Source of the DNA: Hahellaceae bacterium
GTDB taxonomy: Bacteria; Pseudomonadota; Gammaproteobacteria; Pseudomonadales; Oleiphilaceae
Reading direction: 5' to 3'
Length of the DNA stretch: 64,000 nucleotides
NCBI GenBank assembly: GCA_024234575.1
Contig: JACKOB010000002.1
Span: forward strand, 868,001-932,000
Part shown: positions 48,138 to 55,146 of the stretch, one piece after another
How the letters are laid out: every line of letters begins with the position of its first letter
Numbering within the stretch: the first letter of the stretch is position 1
The notes under the pieces: model-generated
Database searches by the model: none
Seen by the model: the letters and a program-made list of their open reading frames with translations, nothing else
Told to the model about the DNA's origin: nothing
Translations under genes and position numbers: made by a program

Positions 48138-48743
48138 TTATTTACGTAGTAGTGGCGCACTTGTCAGATCATCCAGTGTGGATACGCAAGAGTCCAGAAA
48201 ATAGTCGATAAAATAAGCGACTTCGGGTAGTGACTTGTATGGGGCAAGCTTGGTTTCGAGGTTAGACTTTACGTGGGCAAACTCAGAGTTATTAAAGCGT
48301 AGTTCGTCCAGTGCCTTAATGTAAGCGCAAATGATGTCTGCCGCTTTGACAATATCTTTGTATATCGGGTCTGCTTTCTCGGATACCAGAAGCGGTTCGA
48401 AATAATCGCGCAGTGCCTCTGGCAAAGTATTGAGGCAGGCTTTTTCAGCGGCCACTTCGAGTTTTTTAAATTCACGTGTCAATGACGGGTCGCTGTATTT
48501 TACCGGGCTGGCCACATCAGATGTCCAACACTCGGCAATTTCGTGGTACAGCGCAAGCGTTGCCGCTTTTTCAGGGGAGAGTTTTCCATCAAATACTGTG
48601 TTACGAATAACTGCCAGCATATGGGCGACTACCGCCACCTGATGGGAATGCTCCGCAATATTTTCCTGTTTGTGGCTGTACATCAAAGACCAGCGACGAA
48701 TGAGCGGCATGCGGAATATCCAGGCCAGAAAAGTGCTTTTCAT
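48138..48743 (-). CDS. yfbR: YfbR-type 5'-deoxynucleotidase with HD replaced by HE
   Basis: HD-domain phosphohydrolase acting on deoxynucleoside 5'-monophosphates, 201 residues. Similarity to E. coli YfbR is clear (IAEHSHQVAVVAHMLA, SDVASPVKY, VKAADIICAYIKALDE). Metal ligands H32 and H67 and the distal Asp are present, but the central HD pair reads HE (YHEIAE, E68). Asp to Glu may still bind metal, perhaps with changed activity. The gene stands alone between the CheY-like and binding-protein genes. Confidence 0.87.
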   Translation of the reverse strand: MKSTFLAWIFRMPLIRRWSLMYSHKQENIAEHSHQVAVVAHMLAVIRNTVFDGKLSPEKAATLALYHEIAECWTSDVASPVKYSDPSLTREFKKLEVAAEKACLNTLPEALRDYFEPLLVSEKADPIYKDIVKAADIICAYIKALDELRFNNSEFAHVKSNLETKLAPYKSLPEVAYFIDYFLDSCVSTLDDLTSAPLLRK

Positions 48744-48943
48744 GGATTGAGTCCTTTATGTTTCAGTTATATGTGTAAATTGATTTAAATTTGTTCAATT
48801 TGGTTCAGTTATCTACACTTAATGAGTCATGTGATTAATTTAAACTGTTGGCAAACAGCAAGGTCTGCAGGCATATTGCCTTAAGTGTTTTTTATCTCCA
48901 AGCCCGTCAACTGTTGGTTATGCGCAGAAAAGAAGGTTTTTAT

Positions 48944-49741
48944 GTGAGTGCGCCAGATATGAAAACAATAACACGTTTATTACGCGTTTTTTTTGCGTTC
49001 TCGATTAGTTTCGCCACGCCTTTGTGTTGGGCGAAAGAGACCGTATATGTGGGTGGTTATGTTTTTCCTCCTTTCATTGAGATAGAGCAGGAGCATGTTG
49101 CGGGGGCCACGATAGATTTAATCGCTGCTTTTAATGAGCTGCAATCTGACTACACTTTTACTTTCCGCGAAACCTCCCCCAAACGCCGCTATAAAGATTT
49201 TACTGATCAGCGCTTTGATATGCTGATGTTTGAGAGTGTGCACTGGGGGTGGAAAAATTATCCCGTGCAGGCTTCCAATGTGTATATGGAGGGGGGCGAA
49301 GTTTATATCGCTTATAATAGAGAAGGCCGTGACCAGCGGTTTTTTGATGACTTGCGATCACGGCGAATGGTTGGAATATTGGGATACCACTATAGCTTTG
49401 CTGATTTTAATGCGGATGAGGATTTTTTAACGAAAAACTATGAAATTCTGCTTTCAAATAATCATGATAGGAATATACGGCTCATTCTACTCAATAGGCC
49501 AGAGCTCGCCGAAGTTGGCGTGGTGACAGAATCTTATTTGGAGCGCTTTTTAACTAAGAATGAAACCGTTCGTGACAAGATTCTCAAATCTGACAAAATG
49601 GATCAAAAGTATGATCACACGATTCTTTTGCGGAATGATCATCCCTCTTTAAAAATTGCGTATATTAATCAACTGCTTGACGCAGCCAAGTCAGATGGTG
49701 TGTTAGAGGCACTGCGGAAAAAGTACAGTATTCGACAATAA
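48944..49741 (+). CDS. Periplasmic solute-binding protein (family 3 type)
   Basis: Exported protein with a signal peptide (RLLRVFFAFSISFATPLCWA). The mature part resembles family 3 amino-acid-type binding proteins (VGGYVFPPFIE, AGATIDLIAAFNELQ, FDMLMFESVHWGW, VGILGYHYSFADFN). The GTG at 48944 with AGAAGG seven bases upstream is preferred; ATG at 48959 is possible, and the frame opens at 48848. There are no permease genes nearby, so it may be an orphan sensor-type protein rather than a transporter part. Confidence 0.82.
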   Translation: MSAPDMKTITRLLRVFFAFSISFATPLCWAKETVYVGGYVFPPFIEIEQEHVAGATIDLIAAFNELQSDYTFTFRETSPKRRYKDFTDQRFDMLMFESVHWGWKNYPVQASNVYMEGGEVYIAYNREGRDQRFFDDLRSRRMVGILGYHYSFADFNADEDFLTKNYEILLSNNHDRNIRLILLNRPELAEVGVVTESYLERFLTKNETVRDKILKSDKMDQKYDHTILLRNDHPSLKIAYINQLLDAAKSDGVLEALRKKYSIRQ

Positions 49742-49767
49742 TCGCCTAATTTCTCATGTCAAAAAGT

Positions 49768-49806
49768 TTGACTTTGTGCATTTTTATACTGTAATAATAT
49801 ACAGTA
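49768..49806 (+). promoter_or_regulatory. Promoter with a near-perfect LexA (SOS) box
   Basis: TACTGTAATAATATACAGTA at 49787-49806 has the CTG-N10-CAG core and matches the E. coli LexA consensus at 17 of 20 positions. TTGACT at 49768-49773 and TGTAAT at 49790-49795, 16 bases apart, form a likely promoter whose -10 lies inside the box, so LexA binding would block it. The box is 24 bases before a good ribosome site and small ORF. Confidence 0.75.
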
Positions 49807-49830
49807 TATTAAAAACAAAGGAGAGAGAGG

Positions 49831-49968
49831 ATGAATGTTTCAATGAATGGCAATACCATACGCGTGCAAATGCCCATAAACGAAAACCTGGTGGCTTTCT
49901 ATTATAAAAAAGTAGGCAACGATTGGGTGAAGTATAGACGGGAAATTGTGTTGTCTGTTGTCCACTAA
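49831..49968 (+). CDS. Predicted SOS-controlled 45-residue protein
   Basis: A short ORF with an excellent purine-rich site (AAAGGAGAGAGAGG) ends in TAA at 49968. The product begins MNVSMNGNTIRVQMP and is mixed polar/hydrophobic, with aromatic and basic residues (FYYKKVGNDWVKYRRE) and no obvious membrane helix. It lies 24 bases after a LexA box, so it should be induced by DNA damage. I recognise no family; DinI, SulA and TisB do not match by eye. The isochorismatase-fold gene follows 56 bases later and may be cotranscribed. Confidence 0.65.
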   Translation: MNVSMNGNTIRVQMPINENLVAFYYKKVGNDWVKYRREIVLSVVH

Positions 49969-50024
49969 AATTATATTTCCTGGTAATTCGGCCTTTGCTG
50001 TACAGGTAAAGTTAAGGAGCAATG

Positions 50025-50564
50025 ATGTTAAGCACAGAAGATGCAGTCCTGGTAGTGGTGGATGTACAAGGGAAGCTGGCGCATCTAATGGCCGACAAAG
50101 TCAGCTTGTTTTCCAGCTTGCACAAAACCGTCACAGGAGTGCGGCTACTGGATGTGCCGGTAATCTGGATGGAGCAGTTGCCCGAGAAACTGGGTCCGAC
50201 AATTGATGAAGTTCGCCTGGCGTTAACTGACCATAAACCTATCGCTAAATCATCTTTTAGCTGTTGTGGTAGCCCAGGGTTTCAGGCAGAACTGGCACGA
50301 CTGGGTAGAAAACAAATCATTTTGGTTGGTATAGAGGCGCATATTTGTGTTTACCAAACAGCGGTTGATCTACTCGCTGCGGGTTATGAAGTCTCGATTG
50401 TTGTCGATGCCGTCTCTTCCCGTCAGGTAGAAAACAAAAATATTGCCCTAGAGCGTCTTAGTCGGGCTGGTGTGTTGTTGTCTTGCACAGAAATGCTTTT
50501 GTTTGAGTTGCAACGTGTGGCCGAGGGAGATGTGTTTAAAAAGCTGGCAGCTTTGATCAAATAG
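50025..50564 (+). CDS. Isochorismatase-family (YcaC-like) hydrolase
   Basis: Cysteine hydrolase of 179 residues with the D-K-C triad layout: D13 (VVVDVQGKLA), the KSSFSCC segment with the Lys, and the nucleophile Cys in GIEAHICVYQTAVDLL, with the cis-peptide upstream. The substrate is unknown; YcaC-like members are common orphans. The second of two adjacent ATGs is chosen because AAGGAG is five bases from it; 50022 is possible. It may be read from the SOS-type promoter upstream. Confidence 0.9.
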   Translation: MLSTEDAVLVVVDVQGKLAHLMADKVSLFSSLHKTVTGVRLLDVPVIWMEQLPEKLGPTIDEVRLALTDHKPIAKSSFSCCGSPGFQAELARLGRKQIILVGIEAHICVYQTAVDLLAAGYEVSIVVDAVSSRQVENKNIALERLSRAGVLLSCTEMLLFELQRVAEGDVFKKLAALIK

Positions 50565-50575
50565 CTACAGATTAG

Positions 50576-51238
50576 TTACTGCGACAGACTGAGCCTGCCT
50601 ATCGCTTTGCGTACCATGGATATTTTCTTTAACGCTTTTTCGATTGTTTGTTGATGTGTGTCCGGACTGAATTGCTGTTCACAGAAAAGCACGTTTTTAA
50701 TGTCCTCTTCTGCGTGTCGGATAATTTCATGGAAGTAGCCCATCAGCGATTTGTAATCTATCTCAATGGCGAGCTGGTGTTGTGTTCTGCCAGACTCTTT
50801 TGCATGTTGTTTCTCTTCCCAGCGGCTAAAAATTTCGTTTTCATCATGTATGTGTGTCGCGAGTTTTCGATCAACCTTACATATATGGTTAGTAAGCCAG
50901 TTTGTTAAAAAAGATAAAATAACATTCAAATCGCCCTCGCTAACATAGGACTCATCAGAGCAAACGGAGTCAAGCTCTTCAATAAACTGCTTGTGTTGCT
51001 TTATGTGTGCGTTGACATCACTTAATGGAAAGCCGGAAGCCAGCATAAGCGCTTCTTCAGTAATAAAGTGGTAGCGCGTGTATTTGATTAAGTTGCTAAA
51101 AACAGAAGAGTATTGTGCAGTTTTCTTTTTGGCGATTACTTTTTCCAGATCATTGATCAATGCAACCAGCACTTTGTGCTGCTCGTCGATAACTTTAATT
51201 TTAAGCTCAAACTGCGAGCTCCATACGAACACCGTCAT
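50576..51238 (-). CDS. Bacteriohaemerythrin with a C-terminal helical extension
   Basis: Oxygen-binding diiron protein. The haemerythrin domain (about 1-130) has the ligand pattern VIDEQHKVL (H21), YHFITEEALM (His, Glu), HIKQHKQF (two His) and NHICKVDRKL (His, Asp). The extra 80 residues are helical and charged (YFHEIIRHAEEDIKNVLF), longer than the usual 135-residue single-domain protein, and may mediate dimerisation or partner binding. It could store or deliver oxygen, or sense it, next to the anaerobic respiration genes. Confidence 0.9.
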   Translation of the reverse strand: MTVFVWSSQFELKIKVIDEQHKVLVALINDLEKVIAKKKTAQYSSVFSNLIKYTRYHFITEEALMLASGFPLSDVNAHIKQHKQFIEELDSVCSDESYVSEGDLNVILSFLTNWLTNHICKVDRKLATHIHDENEIFSRWEEKQHAKESGRTQHQLAIEIDYKSLMGYFHEIIRHAEEDIKNVLFCEQQFSPDTHQQTIEKALKKISMVRKAIGRLSLSQ

Positions 51239-51346
51239 ATCTGATACCTGAGCGTTATTAAGCAGGTAGTGCTGATTGGGATTTCATCGAATAGTCCATT
51301 CGATTCCCACCCTTGAGTCAAGTATAGACGCTTCTTTGCCCGCTCA

Positions 51347-51949
51347 CTATTCGCTATGCTTTTCAGTGAGGTTTCTTAATTCATTAAATTCCTGAGGCGA
51401 ATTTACATTAAGAAAATCTGCTGCAGCGTCAGAAAAGTTACAGAAAACAGGCGACTGGAGTATCAACCAGGAGGTCAATTTACGCTTGCCCGAGTTCAGG
51501 TATGCACGCATGTTGTCTTCTAAATTGGTGGGTAATAGCAGGTGTAAGGGTTGAAGCTGGCTGCCATCGTGAGCGACGATCAATCGGTTGGGATTTTGTT
51601 GCAGAACGGCCAGCATTCTGGGGGCATAGTCGTCAGGGATTAATGGCGTGTCACAAGGTGATGTCAGCACGTAGTTGGCATCTGAGCCTTTGATAACCGA
51701 CAAGAGACCGGCGAGCGGGCCAGCAAATGTTTTGTCTTCATCATGCACCAGAATGTCAGCAATGATGCCGTAGCGGGGTAGGTTACGATTACAGTTAATA
51801 ATCAGGTTTTCGGTGTAGGGTCGTAGTTTTTGCGCGATATGTTCGGCAAAACGCTGTTTTCCCCATTCGAGTAAACCTTTATCTGCTCCATCGAGCCGGG
51901 TCCCCAAACCGCCCGCTATAATCGCTGCATCAATGGATGTTTTAAACAT
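51347..51949 (-). CDS. mobA: Molybdenum cofactor guanylyltransferase MobA
   Basis: Adds GMP to molybdopterin to give the bis-MGD cofactor needed by NapA and similar enzymes. The 200 residues carry the nucleotide-binding GGLGTRLDGADKGLLEW motif, the DxDKTFAGPLAG segment and SPCDTPLIPDD. It is the only cofactor-synthesis gene in the window, and its place near nap and the molybdopterin oxidoreductase makes sense. It appears to be transcribed alone. Confidence 0.92.
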   Translation of the reverse strand: MFKTSIDAAIIAGGLGTRLDGADKGLLEWGKQRFAEHIAQKLRPYTENLIINCNRNLPRYGIIADILVHDEDKTFAGPLAGLLSVIKGSDANYVLTSPCDTPLIPDDYAPRMLAVLQQNPNRLIVAHDGSQLQPLHLLLPTNLEDNMRAYLNSGKRKLTSWLILQSPVFCNFSDAAADFLNVNSPQEFNELRNLTEKHSE

Positions 51950-52046
51950 ACTGTTTACTCAAGTAAAGCCACCTATCAATATTGTTGCGTTTTTTGTAAA
52001 CCATCGTTGAACTCTGAGCAGAACAGTTGTTCTGCTATTGGCTGCA

Positions 52047-53432
52047 TTATCCGTTTAACCAGAAATGAACGCCAATACTACAGATATAGCCTAAGGCTAT
52101 CGCCCAGCTCCACTTTAAATGCGTTATAAAGGTGTAGGCGTTTGATTGGCCCATTAAGGCAACTCCCGCTGCGGAACCGATAGACAGCAGGCTACCACCA
52201 ACACCTGCGGTTAGCGTCACTAATAACCACTGAAACGTATCCATTTCTGGCGACATGGTAAGAATGGCAAACATTACCGGTATGTTATCGATGACGGCAG
52301 ATAATAAGCCGGCGATTATATTAGCAGCGCTAGCGCCCAGCCCTGTGTAAAAGTAATGTGAGGCGACACTCAGATAGCCAAGAAATGCCAACCCGCCGAC
52401 GCAAAAAATTACGCCATAAAAAAACAGCAGCGTATCCCACTCCGCTTTAGCGACCCGGCTGAAGATATTAAATTCGGGCTTATCTGTGCGTTTCTGTGAG
52501 GTGACATTGAGATAGTAGGTAAATAAAAACAGATAGGAAAGGCCGGTCAGCATGCCTATATAGGGTGGCAGATGGAAGAAGTTTTCAGCAGCGACAGCAC
52601 TAAATATCGTTAATAAAAACAGTAACATGGCTCTTACTGCTCCGCGCTTCATTTTAACGGTGACATCAATGCTTTCAGGCTTGTCGTTGGGCAGGGCAAG
52701 ACTCATGATGAACGCAGGCACGATAAAGTTAACCAATGCGGGAAAAAATAAGGCAAAGAAATCCGTAAACTGAGCTTTTCCTGCCTGCCAAACCATCAGT
52801 GTAGTGATATCGCCGAAGGGACTGAAGGCACCGCCTGCATTGGAGGCGACTACAATGTTAATGAAGCTAAGCGAAATAAACTTGGCTGACCCATTTCCTA
52901 CGGCCACAACAACCGTACCCATAAGCAACGCAGTGGTAAGGTTATCGGCAATCGGTGAAAGGAAAAAGGCAATAAACCCGGTGATCCAGAACATCTGGTA
53001 GTAGCTGAACCCTTTCTTTATCAGCCAACAGCGCAGCGCTTCGAATACATTGCGCTCGATTAATACGTTAATGTAGGTCATCGCTACCAGAAGAAATAGC
53101 AGTAAGGAGGCGTATTCAACGAGATTATGGTTTAGCGCGCTCTTAAGTGCGGCTGGATCAACATTATGTTGATGAGCGGCGACGGCAACTAATAGCCAGA
53201 TAATGCCGGCCGCAAACACAACCGGTTTCGATTTGGCCAAGGCAGTATACTCTTCCATCATTACCGCAAGATAAGCGAGGATGAAAATGATCAGTGCTAC
53301 TACCGCGAAAGGTGAGCCAATCATGGAAGGGAGAGTTTGTTCACTACTAAACACCAGCGTAGGAAAAAGCAGAACGCCCACAAAAAGAATAATAATTTTA
53401 ACGTTATGCTTTGATTTCGTTAAATTAGTCAT
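52047..53432 (-). CDS. nhaD: Na+/H+ antiporter NhaD
   Basis: Inner-membrane antiporter of 461 residues with about 12 membrane helices, preceded by a likely signal or first helix. Motifs of the NhaD/IT superfamily are visible: SPIADNLTTALLMG, ASNAGGAFSPFGDITTLMVW and AVIDNIPVMFAILTM. NhaD is typical of marine and halophilic Gammaproteobacteria, which supports the habitat inference. It is transcribed away from narL. Confidence 0.92.
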   Translation of the reverse strand: MTNLTKSKHNVKIIILFVGVLLFPTLVFSSEQTLPSMIGSPFAVVALIIFILAYLAVMMEEYTALAKSKPVVFAAGIIWLLVAVAAHQHNVDPAALKSALNHNLVEYASLLLFLLVAMTYINVLIERNVFEALRCWLIKKGFSYYQMFWITGFIAFFLSPIADNLTTALLMGTVVVAVGNGSAKFISLSFINIVVASNAGGAFSPFGDITTLMVWQAGKAQFTDFFALFFPALVNFIVPAFIMSLALPNDKPESIDVTVKMKRGAVRAMLLFLLTIFSAVAAENFFHLPPYIGMLTGLSYLFLFTYYLNVTSQKRTDKPEFNIFSRVAKAEWDTLLFFYGVIFCVGGLAFLGYLSVASHYFYTGLGASAANIIAGLLSAVIDNIPVMFAILTMSPEMDTFQWLLVTLTAGVGGSLLSIGSAAGVALMGQSNAYTFITHLKWSWAIALGYICSIGVHFWLNG

Positions 53433-53576
53433 GGTGATTCCAATAAATATATTGCAGCCCTATCTGGCTTGTTTAGGCGTGTTAGCTTGGGAGAGGTTTA
53501 ATCTTCGTGGGGACGTTAACATGTCACAGCGTTGCATCCATTGACGCCAATCAAAAGACGCAACATGGGTCTTTTG

Positions 53577-54281
53577 CTATTTAAGGTCGTTTTCCATTGC
53601 CCAGATAGCTGCTTCAACGCGAGATCTGAACTTGAGCTTTTTAAGCAGATTTTTAACGTGAACTTTAACGGTACCCTCGGCAATATTTAATTCTCGAGCA
53701 ATCATTTTATTGCTCATCCCGTTAGCAATCAGGCTGAGTATTTGCTTTTCACGATAGGTTAGGGCACTGGCATCAGGGCGGGGTTCTGCCGACCCACATT
53801 CTTTCTCTGCATCTTGTGTGCGCAGAATTTCATCTACCTTATCGCTCACTACAAATTGTCCGGATACGCCTTGCCTGACAAGCGAAACAAGTTCTTCTGG
53901 TTCTGAGTCTTTCAAAATATAGCCATCGGCACCAGCATTTATTGCTTCTCGAATACAGTCTGGGTTGTCTGAAACGCTAAAAATGACAATCCTTGAGAAG
54001 ATATCCTGACTGCGCAGGGCTTTTATGGTCTCGATGCCGTCCATACCCTTCATATTCAGGTCCAGAAGAATCAGATCTGGCTCGTATTCGCGGGTTATGG
54101 TAAGCGCCTCCTCGCCAGACGATGCTTCTCCAACGGCTGCTAGATCCTCTTCAAGTTGCAGCAAATCAATTACACCCTTGCGAAGCATTGGGTGATCATC
54201 GACCACAAGAATGCGCTTCTGCCCCGTATCATTATCGTTATTGGTGCCATGGCTGTTAGTAGACTTTGTGCTTGTTTTCAT
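53577..54281 (-). CDS. narL: Nitrate/nitrite response regulator NarL
   Basis: DNA-binding regulator of 234 residues. A polar 20-residue extension precedes the receiver (VVDDHPMLRKG, acceptor D74 in LLDLNMKGMDG), and a LuxR-type helix-turn-helix lies at about 170-230 (LTYREKQILSLIANG, IARELNIAEGTVKVHVKNLLKKL). It is divergent from napF across 208 bases carrying two 7-2-7 sites. No NarX or NarQ sensor lies in the window, so its kinase is elsewhere. NarL versus NarP cannot be fully separated by eye. Confidence 0.9.
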   Translation of the reverse strand: MKTSTKSTNSHGTNNDNDTGQKRILVVDDHPMLRKGVIDLLQLEEDLAAVGEASSGEEALTITREYEPDLILLDLNMKGMDGIETIKALRSQDIFSRIVIFSVSDNPDCIREAINAGADGYILKDSEPEELVSLVRQGVSGQFVVSDKVDEILRTQDAEKECGSAEPRPDASALTYREKQILSLIANGMSNKMIARELNIAEGTVKVHVKNLLKKLKFRSRVEAAIWAMENDLK

Positions 54282-54364
54282 TCTAGATCCATTTTGGAGA
54301 AGTTATCGTTACTGACTCACTCTTCTGAGAGAAACAGATTACGCTTTATCCGGGTTTAGCTCAG

Positions 54365-54380
54365 TACCTAATCATTGGTA
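54365..54380 (+). promoter_or_regulatory. NarL/NarP 7-2-7 site, upstream copy
   Basis: TACCTAATCATTGGTA is two inverted TACYYMT-like heptamers separated by 2 bases, the NarL/NarP binding layout. It lies 84 bases after the narL start codon and 110 bases before napF. Confidence 0.65.
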
Positions 54381-54387
54381 AATAAAC

Positions 54388-54403
54388 TACCCAAAAATAG
54401 GTA
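54388..54403 (+). promoter_or_regulatory. NarL/NarP 7-2-7 site, downstream copy
   Basis: TACCCAAAAATAGGTA is a second inverted heptamer pair with a 2-base spacer, 23 bases centre to centre from the first. The two sites are about two helical turns apart and so face the same side of the DNA. Confidence 0.7.
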
Positions 54404-54417
54404 TAAAGTGTCAAAAA

Positions 54418-54431
54418 TTGATTGATGTCAT
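54418..54431 (+). promoter_or_regulatory. Weak FNR/Anr-like site in the nap promoter
   Basis: TTGAT-TGAT-GTCAT has a perfect left half and three of five matches in the right half of the TTGAT-N4-ATCAA consensus. A -10-like TATAAG lies at 54465-54470. A role for FNR/Anr would fit nap control but the match is partial. Confidence 0.35.
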
Positions 54432-54489
54432 GAGTTTTGTGATGTCTTGGGGCTAAGGTTGGACTATAAGTATATGGGTTTAAAGATAC

Positions 54490-54987
54490 ATGGCAGAAAC
54501 TAATCTGAAAAGGCGCAATTTTTTGCGAGGGCGTGTTTCGGGTTCGGTGGGCCCTTTGAGACCCCCTTGGGCATTGGCTGAGGCCGAGTTTCTCGACGCT
54601 TGTACAAGGTGTGGTGACTGCCGTGATGTTTGTGAAGAAAGTATTATCATCGTCGGCTCTGGTGGCTATCCAGAGGTCAGCTTTGCATCTGGCGAATGCA
54701 CTTTTTGTGGTGATTGTGTTGCTTCGTGCCAAGAGGGCGCGTTGTTAGGTAGTAATAATCAGCAGGCTGAGCCTTGGGCCTATAAAGCGCATATTGAGGC
54801 GAGTTGTCTGGCGTTGAATGCGATAGTTTGTAGAGCTTGTGCAGATGTATGTGATGTGTCGGCTATAACATTTACGCCGCAAATTGGTGGTGTGTCTTCT
54901 CCGGCAATATCACAAATCAGTTGCACTGGCTGTGGTGCTTGCGTCAGCGTTTGCCCGGTGAGTTCGGTGCAGGTTTTGATTGCTTAG
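54490..54987 (+). CDS. napF: Periplasmic nitrate reductase accessory ferredoxin NapF
   Basis: Cytoplasmic iron-sulfur protein thought to help mature or load the iron-sulfur centre of NapA. The 165 residues contain CTRCGDCRDVC, CTFCGDCVASC, CRACADVC and CTGCGACVSVC groups, enough for three or four [4Fe-4S] clusters. A basic N terminus (NLKRRNFLRG) precedes them. The start has only a weak AAAGA site. An IS element begins 30 bases after the stop, separating it from napD. Confidence 0.92.
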   Translation: MAETNLKRRNFLRGRVSGSVGPLRPPWALAEAEFLDACTRCGDCRDVCEESIIIVGSGGYPEVSFASGECTFCGDCVASCQEGALLGSNNQQAEPWAYKAHIEASCLALNAIVCRACADVCDVSAITFTPQIGGVSSPAISQISCTGCGACVSVCPVSSVQVLIA

Positions 54988-55010
54988 ATACATTTTTTTA
55001 AATGACGCTA

Positions 55011-55017
55011 TTAGAAC
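55011..55017 (+). repeat. Target-site duplication, left copy
   Basis: TTAGAAC directly abuts the left inverted repeat and is repeated directly after the right one (56675-56681). This marks the insertion point of the IS element, 24 bases after the napF stop. Confidence 0.8.
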
Positions 55018-55035
55018 CTCAAGTTTCGGAGTTCA
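55018..55035 (+). repeat. IS left terminal inverted repeat
   Basis: Eighteen bases identical to the complement of the right end at 56657-56674; the match breaks at base 19. Confidence 0.85.
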
Positions 55036-55146
55036 AAGCCCAGTTTAAATATAACGTAACCATCTGAATTATATAAATAAAGCAGCCTTATCATGGTAAA
55101 ATGTTTGTTGTCTAGACAAAACATCAAACCAATCAAAGGCTACCAA

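Noticed and set aside
49840..50022. Minus-strand 60-codon ORF over the SOS-type small gene
   Set aside because: No ribosome site and fully overlaps the better-supported plus-strand gene and its leader.
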